Shown here piece by piece: positions 1-10,852 of a stretch of 64,000 bases of DNA (positions are counted from its first letter, which is position 1; each line of letters begins with the position of its first letter). The position numbers and the translations under genes are program-made. Under the pieces are notes generated by a model. It ran no database searches. It had not been told where the DNA came from and worked only from the letters and a program-made list of their open reading frames with translations. The stretch comes from Aspidiotus rigidus (taxonomy: Eukaryota; Arthropoda; Insecta; Hemiptera; Diaspididae): assembly GCA_035079385.1 (NCBI GenBank), contig JAVHKY010000052.1, forward strand, positions 7,192,001 to 7,256,000. Reading direction: 5' to 3'.

Positions 1-16
1 GTAAAAGTAAAAAACT

Positions 17-463
17 TTAAGGGTATGCTCTACCTAGTCACTCACACACAGAAAATACACGTGTATTAGACAAAATGGTGTGTTGCGGGTAGTGATTTTT
101 GCCCACATATAACATATCGAATAATGTACAAAATGATTCGGAACGTGGTGTAATTTATTCTTGAAGTTGAGGAAAATACGGCTAATTAGTTGACAGATCG
201 CGAAATATTCTGAATGATCTCCAGGAAACGTTTAAACTTACGTCTGAAGGGGCCATCTTCGAATCGTTGAATTCCAATTAATGAACAAAATTAGTTCGTG
301 TGAACCAATTAGCCGTATTTTCCTAAATTTTGTCTACGTAAATACGAAGTTTCAAGATATTTCATGCTTTATTTAATCAGTTATCTCGGGGCAAAAATCG
401 CAACATGTGATACATATTTTGTGTGTGTCTACGTGTGAGTGACTAGGTAGAGCATACCCTTAA
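17..463. mobile_element. foldback MITE flanked by TTAA
   Basis: A sequence of about 30 bp starting GGGTATGCTCTACCTAGTCA at 21 recurs inverted at about 430-459. Both ends abut TTAA (17-20 and 460-463), the target duplication made by piggyBac-type transposases. Inner segments also pair: the AATACGGCTAATT motif near 177 recurs inverted near 310. The whole 439 bp could therefore fold into a long hairpin. It has no coding capacity. It lies in the intron after exon 7 of the CD36-like gene. The piggyBac link rests on the TTAA alone. Confidence 0.7.
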
Positions 464-1429
464 TTTCACTTACACACTCCACAATGAAAACATACAGCCA
501 GAAACATCTGACTTTCATCCCTCGTCAAGGCTTTAAAAGGGTGAGTTTTTTATTTTTGACCACCTCGTCACCATCAAGACCATCGTGAGAGGATGCTGTA
601 AAAATCTCATTAAAATCCGTCCAATAAATTTGGAGTTTACTTGCTTCAAAAAAACGGTCAATTCTTTTATTATATAGAGAAGAAAGATATGTCCCTATTA
701 TGTACAAAAAATTTTGCCATTATGACTTTAATATGGCGACACTTTAGGGACTTATATGCCGTCAAATGTTTAATAGGGACCGTCCCCTACCCAGGACCAA
801 ACCAAGCGGTGCGCTTGTTTTAGGAAAGGCTTATTGTGTGACAGTTGAAACAATAAACTTTCCAAAAGAACAGAAATTCACCAGGCGGTGTTGATAGTTA
901 AATATCTCGAGTTGCTAACTTTTTCAAACCATGGTCCTCTTAATTTGTAGAACAGACCACAAATATATAAAGTTTTTATTTACTTTAAGAAATGTTATTA
1001 TTTTACAGCAGATTTTCTGTAACTTCAGTTTTTTTGTAGAGATGCCTAAGATAAATACCTCAATAATGAAGCAGGTGTGTTATGATTTAATAGTAAGGAT
1101 TTCTAGAAACATTAGTAAATTGGGAAAAGCAAAATAAGTTTAAAATTTTGTACAATGTTACAGCATTGTGTTTCTATATCATTATTATTACACTTCGCAA
1201 GTCTCGTTGTATGACCTAGGTAATGAAAAAACTACAGAAATTAGGCCCTCAGTTTCATGCACTAATAATAATATGTAGTTGAATCTGTTCCTCATTTTGC
1301 GTAGTTACTGGAAACAATCATTGCAACTATGTGTCACAGTTTCACTTGAATGATTACAATCAATTACACTAAAATAAGAATTCAAACTCGTGTAAAAATT
1401 ACTCTTAAATAAGAATTTTGTACGCTCAC
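464..1429. other. intronic stretch, no gene seen
   Basis: AT-rich sequence beyond the donor of the last visible CD36-like exon. I searched the minus strand for the next conserved block of the family (the SLPHF region) and did not find it, so the remaining exon or exons probably lie left of the window. Confidence 0.5.
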
Positions 1430-1568
1430 CTGCCATACATGAACTGATTTCCAAAACTCCATACCTTCTCATATTTGTATTGTTGAAGAAACACTGATTA
1501 TTTATTTTCATTGGATCAAATATATCACTTTTTAACTTGTAGCGATAGGCTATAATATCGCCTGGTAG
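1430..1568 (-). CDS. CD36-like scavenger receptor, exon 7 (last visible)
   Basis: This 139-bp exon has acceptor TTTGCAG and donor G|GTGAGC. It starts in phase 0 and ends in phase 1. It encodes the end of the CD36 ectodomain core: a lipid-tunnel strand followed by NQCFFNNTN and YGVLEISSC. These align with the family's cysteine-containing CFC and YGVL-x-S-x-C segments. The first Cys of the CFC pair and the Cys after YGVL are kept. The second Cys of CFC and its usual partner just before YGVL are both absent. The family normally continues with a PHF block and a second transmembrane helix, which must be left of the window. Confidence 0.9.
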
Positions 1569-1854
1569 CTGCAAACCACAAAGGCAGTTAAAACCTATGT
1601 TAACACATCAATTCCTAGCTATGCATGGCTCATGAATACTAGCAAGTGTTAAGTGGCAAAAGAATTTGTAGCAATTAAGAAGTTTTGCTGACGTTTACGT
1701 AGCCGTTCAAATAATAACAGCCTCACTTACGCCCATTTTGGCCAACGGCCTCGCAATCATCTGCAGCGTATGAATTTCTCTGGTACCGTATCCCACAGTG
1801 CCCTAGTCCGGATTGGGAAGTTACAAAATGATGCGTTATTATTACGCGTTCGTT

Positions 1855-2015
1855 CCATATCAATTTTACAACGCTGAACCAGATCCACAGTTTCCCGTCT
1901 ACCGCACAGACCTGTTCAAGCGTTTAGATACCGCCGGTAATTCACATTTCTAGATTATCCGACTCCTTGCTGACACAGTTTGATTGGCTCAGTGACGTTA
2001 TCAGATAGCACGATA
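1855..2015. repeat. truncated copy of the SINE-like repeat at 60.8 kb
   Basis: This stretch matches 60,773-60,930 in the same orientation over about 150 bp. Shared landmarks are ACAACGCTGAACCAG, CGTTTAGATAC, GCCGGTAAT and CTCAGTGACGTTA. The tRNA-like head seen in the other copy is not visible here, so this looks like the body of the element only. Confidence 0.65.
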
Positions 2016-2059
2016 TTATACTCGATCCAACTCAAGAACTGCCCACGCCGATGGACGCG

Positions 2060-2760
2060 TGTATTGCAAGAGGAAAGGCAAGATGACCGTATTGAATGAA
2101 ATAATCATGGAGCAAGTCAGAGAGTTGAACAAAGAAATATAACAACAGTCTTTGTTGACTACAGGAAAATAAATGACTCTGTTCCACTTCCACACACATT
2201 GTTTGCAAGAATACTTCAGATATATCACATCCACACAAAAATCATACGAGTCTCAAAGAGCTGATGGAGCAATGGCGCACAGAAATAAGCATAAATACAA
2301 CCAAGGGCACCATAGAGACAAATGAATTGCCCATAAAATGTCACATTCAGTTCTTTACAGTTTTGCCTAGCCATGAACTTGTTGCCTACAATATTGAACG
2401 GAAGTCGAGAACTACTTTTAAACATCCACACCACACAAAATAAAGAAGTACCGTTGACACATCTCCATTATATGGACGATCAGAAATTATACGATCAAAC
2501 AGAAGAGAAGTTGCATAAATTATTGCAAATAAAAAAAGGCTTCCCGACGTGAACTTTTGAACTACGATGATGTATAAAGAATATAAGAAAAGGTAAAATA
2601 TTAAAAACTCAGACAAATATAGGAGAAGTTATACCAATATAATCGGACCAGAATATGTCTATAAGTACCTGGGGTATGAACAAAACAGTGGAACAAACCA
2701 CAAAAAAGTTGCCAACAACCTCAAACAAAAACTACAGTATTACTCTTATCAGCTTTCGTA
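2060..2760 (+). pseudogene. decayed non-LTR reverse transcriptase fragment
   Basis: Split over several frames, the plus strand encodes recognisable reverse transcriptase pieces in order. They are a pre-motif segment (MTVLNEIIMEQV), motif A-like VFVDYRKINDSVP, a region like FCLAMNLLPTILN, the catalytic box LHYMDDQKLYD near 2,470, and a C-terminal YKYLGYEQN segment near 2,665. Frameshifts and stops separate them, and the loop with the usual GIFQGD-type motif is not readable. The YMDD box and the CLAMN context resemble R2/R4-type elements, but the clade is tentative. It is dead and sits in the intron between exons 6 and 7 of the CD36-like gene. Confidence 0.75.
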
Positions 2761-2905
2761 ACCACTAGGTCATCTTCCCTTATCTTCCTTTGAATACTCT
2801 TGACCGTCCTCCTCATGGTACTGCTTAAGGTGCTAACCGGTTGGCTGCGGATCACATCAGTGATTTAGAAATAGGATGAAAAAAATTAAAGATTGAAACA
2901 ATCAT

Positions 2906-2921
2906 CCCCCCCCCCCCCCCC
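2906..2921. repeat. poly-C tract (16 C)
   Basis: An uninterrupted run of 16 cytosines in otherwise AT-rich sequence. It is probably a length-unstable homopolymer. Confidence 0.9.
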
Positions 2922-2968
2922 TCAGAGAAAAATTTACTTTTCCACCCAAGCATAGAAGATGAGGCAGG

Positions 2969-3379
2969 ACACGACCTACTCTATACAAGGCCGGAAGGTA
3001 ACGATGTCACAACGTTGCACTTCAAAATCAGTGGATACACATTTACATGGACGCTTATGGGAAAAAACAAAAAAATTCGAATACTGTATTTTGATTCGTG
3101 CGCAAATAAAACGAAGTTTTCACAAAAACTGAAGAGAATATAATATGAATATCAAACGATTTTCTATTTTTTAAGTCCGATTTTAGTAAATTTGGTGGAG
3201 TACAAGAGGAGTTACCATCATTTGAAAATAAAAAATCAGATAGGTTACAAAATGCGGTACAGTTTATCTACAGTTACACCGCACCGATGAACATGAACCG
3301 CCCCAAAACGTCACTGATAAGAATCCACTGCGCGCTTTTGTCATTTTCTACATTCCGGCCTTGTATAGAGTAGGCCATG
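2969..3379. mobile_element. MITE family B, copy 1
   Basis: A 410-bp element whose ends are inverted copies: ACCTACTCTATACAAGGCCGG at the left, and CCGGCCTTGTATAGAGTAGG at the right. The interior matches a second copy at 61,250-61,914 almost end to end, including TGGACGCTTATGGGAAAAAA and AAAATCAGATAGG. It has no coding capacity. It lies inside the intron between exons 6 and 7 of the CD36-like gene. Confidence 0.8.
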
Positions 3380-4172
3380 GGCAGGAGCATCAACAATTTT
3401 TAGATATGAAGATGGGTATCTGAAAGGATTGGGTCTGACCTACTTGTAAGTAGGTCTTGGAGGAAGAAGATCCTGTTTCATACCTTTCTCACATACAACC
3501 GGACAATGTCTACTTCAGTTTGACACAGAGAGCTCTCTTTAATATGGATGTAATTTATATTATCGCGGTGAAAGGAAACGATTGATCGAAGCCCATGAAA
3601 ATTATGGTATTCTTATGCAACATTCTTCAAAAAGAGCGATCACTGACAAGTGCTAAATTCACAAAATAAGATAATGCCAAGTGATATAAATGTGCGATTG
3701 GTTCATTTCATTTGCAAGTTCTTGAAACAAGATACTTACTGTTTTCATTCAATAAATATTTTGAATGTGAAGAGGTAAAAAGTTTTAAGTTTATTAGATC
3801 AGTCAACTTTTAATTGCACAAATGAAAAACAAGTAAAGAATTTTAATATCAGTCTGCGGCTTACTGTTGCACTTTCTACAATAAAAACCATTTTTTTGGG
3901 GCTTTTTATGGCTCTATAGTGAGTTATAACGCTCACTTAAGAACAAAGGTTTACTGTAATCAGTTACAAACATTAGTTCATCAAAGGAAGCTTACCTGCA
4001 GAAAAAATATCCTAACAAAAAGTCGAGACAGTTACAACTTTTGGGGGTATGTTCAACTTTTCAACCAGTTTCAAACATTAGCAAGCGAGCGTTCGCATGT
4101 TTCTTCATTTACCACAAAATACTTGCTAGTATGAGCGAGTTTTTTGGTAATAACTAAATGTATAACACTAAC
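3380..4172. other. intronic stretch, nothing recognised
   Basis: AT-rich intron sequence of the CD36-like gene. No conserved ORF, inverted repeat or tandem repeat was seen. Confidence 0.5.
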
Positions 4173-4421
4173 ATGAAGAGTTGAACCAAATTCAAGCGGT
4201 AAGGTACGACACGAATCCTTGTGAAAAAGGGCAACAGGTTGTAGAGATTGGACAAGTGATCTGCGGAAGAATAGACCATCACTACCAGTGACCTTGTTGC
4301 ATTCTTTTGAGCCCCAAGCGGTGAACTCAGTGATATTATTTATCTCCACAACTTGACCCATCTCATCTAAATTATCATCTCCAGTATTTATTACAATGGT
4401 ATCATTAGATAAGCCAACACG
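4173..4421 (-). CDS. CD36-like scavenger receptor, exon 6
   Basis: This exon has exactly 83 codons (phase 0 to phase 0), acceptor TATTACAG and donor GTTAGT. It encodes a core CD36 block: an INTGDD-type segment, GQVVEINNITEFTAW, the cysteine segment ECNKVTGSDG and a second cysteine in DSCRTLPLEF. The spacing from ECN to CR and the GSDG turn are diagnostic of the family. Three NxT glycosylation sequons or similar are visible (SNDT, NNIT), which fits an extracellular or luminal domain. It joins in frame to exon 5 (ending RFGILQK) and exon 7 (starting LPGDIIAYRY). Confidence 0.93.
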
Positions 4422-6317
4422 CTGTAATAAAAACAAAATTATCATGAATTAAGAGTACGTTTTATGACAATAGGGGTTTTGTTTAAGAGACAATTACGTT
4501 ACAGCCATCATAAAATAATGTATCAAAAATTTTAACACATTGAATTTGATCTAGACAATGAAAATACCAGATAGAGCTTTGAGCGTAACAACACACAATA
4601 GAAATTAGTACACCTAGCACGATGACAAGGACGTGCAAATAGCGGAACAATATTCTCAAACTATTTTCACATTTCAAGATCATGAACAGAAAAATTTTCT
4701 TTCACTTTAATAAATGGTCAGGTCTTCACTATGACTCTTATAAAAATTTATTTGGATTGCTCTATAGAGAAAGCAATACACGAATAGTCAAACAGAGAGT
4801 GGGGTAAGTATGAGAAGTCAAGAAATAAAAAAGTTTCCATAATGATAAGAGAATGATGGCAGTGTCTTGAAAATTTTTTCAAATACTCGTAATCGAAGAA
4901 AAAAATTATGTATAAATGAATTGTACATGGACAAGTAGATGTCTGGACAAATATGTGCATTGGTCACAATTTGAAGAAAAAACCTACTTATATTATTATC
5001 TTTTTTTTCTGGGGGGGTGGGGTGGCGGGTGAGGGAAAAGGAGGTATTTGATGAACATAATATCCTCACTGCCACTGTAGAGTTATTAACTGCATAATTA
5101 CGGGAAGGATTTGAGAGATATATCTTTCGATCGCAATTTTTTTGCATTTCTTACCATCTCTCTCACCGACTGTTTTATTTGATAAAGAAATAATGAAAAA
5201 TCGTAGCTACGCCACTGAGTGGTATTGGTGGATTCAAAATTTTAGAAATTTTTAGACTTAGATAAGGAATAAGGTACACACACAAAAATAATAAATACTA
5301 ATGGCCACAATGTAAAAACTAAATACAGTAAACATAAAAATTTAGGTGAGAACGTATTAGATTGAATAGTTTTTGACGTACTGAAGACAAACCATGATAT
5401 GAGTATTAAGTAGATGTGATACACAATGATGAGAAGGTTGAAAATCAACGACAAAAAGATAATGGTCAAATTCAATACCACTACTGAAGAAAAATGGGTT
5501 TAAATTGTATCAACGAGTAAAAAATTGTAGAATTCTTTTGTTCGGTCTAGATAAATTATTAATAAAAATTGGTTTTATTTTTTTGTTTTTCATTTCTAAC
5601 GCATTTTCTCTATGTCGATTCGCATCAGCATATACAGACATTTTCAAGAAGACAGCAATCAGAATACCACAAATTCAAAGAAGTCTAGTAAGCTAAGAGA
5701 CTCCTCTAAAGCCCAAATCATATTTGTTGATACGACTTTAAGTACTTGTAATAGAAATAATGCAGATAAGTCACCTAAAGTCTGCCTAAATCTCCATGCA
5801 AGTAGACACCCTGACATCTGGTTACTCATCAATAAAAATAGGTCTACCTCCCTATCATATTCTATTTCATTTTTGTTCACGATCGAGTCTCTATACTTGG
5901 ACTAAATTGCGACCATTGATATTGTTTCTTGTTTGTTTATTCAGACATGAAGAATCATGAGTCACTTGAAAGAAGAAAAATTGGAACTTCTAAATAAGGG
6001 ACTGAAAAACAATTCTGTCTGGCGGGCTGTGAGTTGTAATAATTGTAAAAATAATACCACCTGAACTTGAATCATTAGTTTTACCTGACGTTCAAATAAC
6101 TTTTGATTTTTGACCCAGAAAAATACATCGGCAGACAGATTCACATATTTTTGAATAAGAAAATACACAAGGTGGCAAAAGATTAATACAAAAGAAAAAA
6201 ATTAGCCTACTTGTTATATACAGTTGAATTTGCTATCCTCAAAATCACAATCAGGAAAACAGAAAAATTCTAAATCAAATCATATCAGCTAAATAACTTA
6301 CAACATCAGAATTTCAC
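4422..6317. other. intron 5 of the CD36-like gene
   Basis: A 1.9-kb AT-rich intron. No transposon ORF or clear inverted repeat was seen. It contains only short open frames without recognisable motifs. Confidence 0.5.
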
Positions 6318-6527
6318 CTTTTGAAGGATGCCAAACCGGTTAAGCCTTGGAGTCTCATTTTGAGCAAATAGGTTATGTACATCACTAATAGTATTGAAAA
6401 CCTCGTCTTCATATCCAAATAAATATTCATAGACTGTCCTATTTATCACAATATCGGTGCCACTGAGACCAGCCGTTCCCGCGAATTGGAGAATGGGCGA
6501 TAATTCTGCCACTACTTTGTATACACT
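6318..6527 (-). CDS. CD36-like scavenger receptor, exon 5
   Basis: Seventy codons, phase 0 at both ends, with acceptor CCTTTTCAAG. It encodes SVYKVVAELSPILQF, then NRTVYEYLFGYED and finally RFGILQK. The RTVxEYLFGYED stretch is the family block just before the first conserved cysteine region. The donor read here is AAG|GTGAAA, which is weak. A stronger GTAAGT lies 25 bp further on but would include an in-frame TGA, so it was rejected. Sequons NRT and NET are present. A degenerate relative of the start of this exon occurs at 10,762-10,852. Confidence 0.92.
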
Positions 6528-6814
6528 CTTGAAAAGGCAACAAAAACCAAACATTAGAAAGAAATTTAGAATATACGCTGAAAACTAAGAAAAATTGCAA
6601 CAATGTTTAATCAACGTTCAACTGATGGCCATATTCATTATTTTTTTTTGACATGTTTCATGTATTTGTTGAGACCCTGCCCTGATTCCAAAATTTGCGA
6701 ATTTGCTCTTCCCCTTCACCTAGTAAAGCCTAGAACCTAGTATACTGACCGCATAAAGTATTAAACATAGTATGCCTCGTATTTTGACTTCAAGATCCAT
6801 AAGTAGTTACAAAA

Positions 6815-7520
6815 AACTGTGATTCAAAGCCACGTTTATTTTTTCGCTATTTTAACCGACAAAATTAGAAGAAATGGAGCGCATATATTGAATTTTAATT
6901 TTCACTATTCTGTCATTGAAGTCCTCATATTTTTCGCTATTTTAACCAAAAAATTAGAGGAAATGAAGCACATTTTTTTTCTCGTTATTTTTGCTATTCT
7001 CCACGTGTTTTTCACTATTTTTACCAACAAATTAGAGGAAATGACATTCACATTTTTCCTCGTCATTTTAACCAAAAAATTATATGAATTTTAATTTTCA
7101 CTGTCCAGTGATTCAAAGCCACGTTTATTTTTTCGCTATTTTAACCGACAAAATTAGAAGAAATTGAGCGCATAATATTGAATTTTGATTTTCACTATTC
7201 TGTGATTGAAATCCTCATCTTTTTCGCTATTTTAAGCAATAAATTAGAGGAAATAAAGCACATACATTCAGTTTTTTTCTTTTCATCATTTTGACCAACA
7301 AATTAGAAGAAATGGAGCGCACATATTCAATTTTTCATTTTCGCTATCCTGTAATTCACGTCCACATTTTCTTTTTGCTGTTTTAACCGACAAATTAAAC
7401 AAAATACATTCAAGTTTTATTTTCGCCGTTTTAACCAACTAATTAAACAAAATGGAGTACATACATTCGTATTTTAACTGAGACAATTTTAACCAAGAAA
7501 AAATGAAGCACATGCGACCA
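6815..7520. repeat. AT-rich minisatellite next to the viral-like polymerase
   Basis: Units of roughly 95-100 bp repeat about seven times. Each contains CGCTATTTTAACC, then a variant of AAATTAGAGGAAATG, then a T-rich stretch. A higher-order repeat is visible: the block beginning AAAGCCACGTTTATTTTTTC at 6,825 recurs at 7,116. It ends just before the small minus-strand ORFs of the polymerase element, so it may be a terminal part of that element or a neighbouring satellite. Confidence 0.75.
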
Positions 7521-7608
7521 ATTCTAGACAAAATTCAATTGATTTCTAAAGCGTGTAACATCAGTAATATAACTCAAAACACTTTTTTTAATGGATTTTA
7601 TTGAATTA

Positions 7609-7851
7609 TTAAATTAATTTACGAGGCACTCCCAATTTTATTAACTCATCTCTAAAATCATCCATTTTTTCAACCAACTGTTTTTGACTTTCCTTAAATT
7701 CTATACATTTTTCTATGAAATCCTCTAAATTATCTTCACCATTTTTAAGAGCCTCAAGTTCTTCAAGCAACTTATCACTTCTATTTGACAGTTCTTTTAG
7801 GATTAATCTTTTTTTTGATATTCTCTCTAAATTAACTTTGTGCCAGTCCAT
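7609..7851 (-). CDS. small coiled-coil ORF of the virus-like element
   Basis: An 80-aa ORF starting MDWHKVNLERISKKR. It is rich in Leu, Glu and Lys with heptad-like spacing (LLEELEALKNGEDNLEDF), so it is predicted to form a coiled coil. No signal peptide or membrane segment is seen and no family was recognised. It lies between the minisatellite and a second small minus-strand ORF, and the DNA polymerase fragment runs the other way. Its AT-rich codon use matches the polymerase. I infer that it belongs to the same inserted element and that the reading frame is still open. It is not a known host exon. Confidence 0.45.
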   Translation of the reverse strand: MDWHKVNLERISKKRLILKELSNRSDKLLEELEALKNGEDNLEDFIEKCIEFKESQKQLVEKMDDFRDELIKLGVPRKLI

Positions 7852-7914
7852 ATTATTGATTATATTTTTTTATACTTTCATTTACTTAGAAAATTTTTTT
7901 TAAAGTTTCATTAT

Positions 7915-8076
7915 TTAGTGGGCCTCCTCTATATTTTCTTGAATTTCATCATAATCAGACTCATATCCACAATCATTAGGATCATCATAATTTCCCAAGT
8001 CTATGTCTAGATTAGAATCACCATTATCATTATAATGAAAACCAGGAAGAACCCAATAATTGTCATCAAAATCCAT
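7915..8076 (-). CDS. small acidic ORF of the virus-like element
   Basis: A 53-aa ORF beginning MDFDDNYWVLPGF and ending in a run rich in Asp, Asn, Glu and Tyr (about 18 acidic residues). No family was recognised. It is divergent from the polymerase fragment, with about 145 bp between the two start codons. That gap contains the minus-strand A/T sequence TATTTTATTTC and the plus-strand TTTATATAC, either of which could be a core promoter. Below it on the same strand is the coiled-coil ORF. The shared codon bias and position suggest a two-gene minus-strand unit of the same inserted element. Confidence 0.4.
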   Translation of the reverse strand: MDFDDNYWVLPGFHYNDNGDSNLDIDLGNYDDPNDCGYESDYDEIQENIEEAH

Positions 8077-8220
8077 TGTAAGCTTTCAAAAGATCTGACA
8101 AGTATTTATATACAAAAAAAATTGAAATAAAATATATTAATTGAAAATGTGGTTCACCCATTTTTAAAAATAAAAATATTTATAACTTTTTTTTCTCTTG
8201 TGTACTCAACAATTGTGAAA

Positions 8221-10761
8221 ATGAATTTAATCTCAAAGCTCAAAAATCAATACACTAGAAAAGCTTTATACTACAATTATGTCAAAGAATATAATATAAA
8301 AGGGTGTTCGAGGTTGAAGAAACATGATTTAGCAATAATTACTGCTCAACATCTTTTGGAAAGATATGAAAAAATGAAGTTATTTAATTTTGATGATAGC
8401 ATTTTTAGTCGAGATAAATCAGATCAAGATATAATCAACTCAAATTTGATGAGAGTAAAATGCCATCCAATAAGAGTAAAATTAGGAAATACTATTCCTT
8501 TGGTGCTGAACAATATCATCCATATACTGTAATATTGGATTTTGAATGCACATTGAAAAGGATGGAAAAACAAATAACTTCAACAAAATATATCCACAAT
8601 CATGTTGCAAATAGTTTTTGTTTTTATTCTGATGAAATGAGAGAACAATTGGTAAGAAAATGTAGTATAGAAAAATTGATGGATGATTATAATAAATTAC
8701 TACAAGATCATGGAATACAATACCATAAATTGAGAATGAAAAATGAAAAAATGATTTGGGGAGAAGAAGCAGCTAATGAGTTTAAATCAGGTACTCATTG
8801 TCATATTTGTAATAAAAAATTTGACAGTGAAAATGAAAAAATAAAGATCATTTTACAGGTAAATTTAGAGGAGGCGCTTGTAGTAAATGTAATTTAAATT
8901 TGACAATGCCTAAATTTATCCCAGTATTAATTCATAATTTAAAATATGATTCAAAGATATTTTTGAGACGGTTATTGAAATTGTGTGATGAATATGAAAA
9001 AAAGTATGATACAAAATATCCGATGAATATTATTCCAAAAAATAATGAGTTTTTAAAGAAAGTAATTATTGATGAATATAAACAAGAATATGATGTAATA
9101 AAATATCTCAAATGTAATACAAAATATTACGATCAAATATTAGACGTCCCAAGTGTGATACAAATTTAATTCCTAATCTCAAAATAATTAGGAAAGATGA
9201 TAAAGTATGTAGACCATATTCAGAATCAGATCTTATAGTTAAGTATGATATACAAAAATATGATGTATCAAAATGCTTAAAATATAATAGGTAAAAAAGA
9301 AATGAAATTTGGGAGAGATGTCCTAAATGCGATTTTCCTAATCTTGATATTAAGAAAAAAGGTGATACATTTCCAAAAACTATGAAATTTAGATTCATTG
9401 ATACTTTAGCATTTATAGGTACTAGTTTGGACAAAGCAGTGAAAAATCTAGCAGAAGTTAATAATTTTTCCTGTTCAAAATGTAACAAAGTTCAAGAAAT
9501 ATATAGAGGAAAATTTTTACCAACTGATGAAAATGGAATTATAAAATATCAAGTTGAGTGTAAAAATTGTGGAAAAGAATTAAAGAAATCTATAAACTAC
9601 AAAAAATTTTAAAATATTGTAAGAGAATTTAAAAGGGAAGATTTACATCTAGTATTACAAAAAGGTATATATCCTTATGAATGGGTAGATAATTATAAAA
9701 AATTTAAAGAACAATTACCATTAAATAAAAAAGATTGGTATTCTATATTGAATGATGAAGAAATTTCTGGTCATGATTTAGCATTTGCGAGAAAAGTTTA
9801 TGAACATTTTGAATGCAGAAATTTTGGAGATTATCATGATATATACTTAAAGATAGATACAATTCTAACAACTGATGTATTTGATAATTTCAGAGAAAAT
9901 TATTATAAAAATTATAAATTGGATCCAGTTTATTATATTTCAGCTCCACAGTTATCTGATGCTGCCTCATTAAAATGCACTGGTCAAGAACTTGAATTAC
10001 TTACTGACCAAGAAAATTATGAGATCTATGAAAAGAGAATTAGAGGTGGAATTTCTAATATTCCACATAGACACGCAATAGCAAATAATTGTTACTCTTA
10101 TGATCAGAAACTAGGTAAGACAATAAAGTTAAGTAAAGAAGATGCTGAAAAGAAGGGAATTTGGAATAGTAAAAAACACCTGAGTTATATTCCATATTTG
10201 GATTGTATTAATCTGTATGGTTGGGCTTTGAGTCAACATTTACCAGCTGGAGAATTTCTAAATTATAATCTGTTAATAAGGAAAAACATGGAACATTTCA
10301 AAAATATACTTGAAAAATAAAAAGAAGTGAAAAATAAGAATGTAAGCTCTTTGATAAATAATCTATTCAAATTGTGTAATGACGTTGCTAAAATTGAGAA
10401 AATAATTTCAGAAATACAAGACTCAAATGCATTCGAAAAAGATATTAATGAGCTAATATTTGGAAATCCTGAGGTTAATCTTTATAAAAAATCAAGATAT
10501 AAACCATCAGACTTTACCAAAGATTTTATTCTTAATTTAGACGATAATGGTGAATATGGATATACATTTATAGTAGATTTATATATCCCAATTGAATTAC
10601 ACAAAAAATTTAAAGATTATCCCATATTACCTGAGCACTATCAACCCAAAGAAGATAAATTATCTTATTATCAGAAGGAATTAATTGCAAAAGAAATAGG
10701 AACAAAAGCAAAAGACTCTAAATTAATAACAACTTTATATTCCAAAAAAGATTATATGTGA
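8221..10761 (+). pseudogene. truncated protein-primed family B DNA polymerase (Polinton/adintovirus-like)
   Basis: Several frames carry ordered pieces of a viral/Polinton-type DNA polymerase B. A SAP-like N-terminal helix pair (KGCSRLKKHDL) is followed by the exonuclease motif VILDFECTL (about 8,530), a CHICNKKF zinc motif with a downstream GKFRGGACSKCNLNL, HNLKYDSKIF, FRFIDTLAFIGTSLDK, GIYPYEW, LDPVYYISAPQLSDAA, RGGISNIPHR and the catalytic motif A region DCINLYGWALSQHLP. Frameshifts or stops occur near 8,500, 8,855, 9,170-9,380, 9,612 and 10,318. The reading stops at 10,761, before the usual motif B and the DTDS motif C, so the C-terminal half is missing. It cannot make an active enzyme. 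This describes an old integrated copy. No capsid, ATPase or integrase gene was seen nearby. Confidence 0.85.
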
Positions 10762-10852
10762 TGCGATCTGCGAAACCCTAGGATATGTCACACTGGGCAC
10801 TGCCAATTCTGGTGAATATTCCGTCACCACCTTATATATGATGTACCTACTC
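10762..10852 (-). pseudogene. degenerate copy of a CD36-like exon start
   Basis: On the minus strand, a polypyrimidine tract and acceptor-like TTTTAG is followed by codons reading IYKVVTEYSPEL. Exon 5 of the CD36-like gene reads VYKVVAELSPIL. Over the nine best codons most nucleotide differences are at third positions, the pattern of diverged coding copies. After that the similarity stops, and phase 0 from the AG would hit TAG. The piece abuts the truncated end of the polymerase fragment. I read it as a decayed duplicated exon cut by, or next to, that insertion. Confidence 0.45.
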
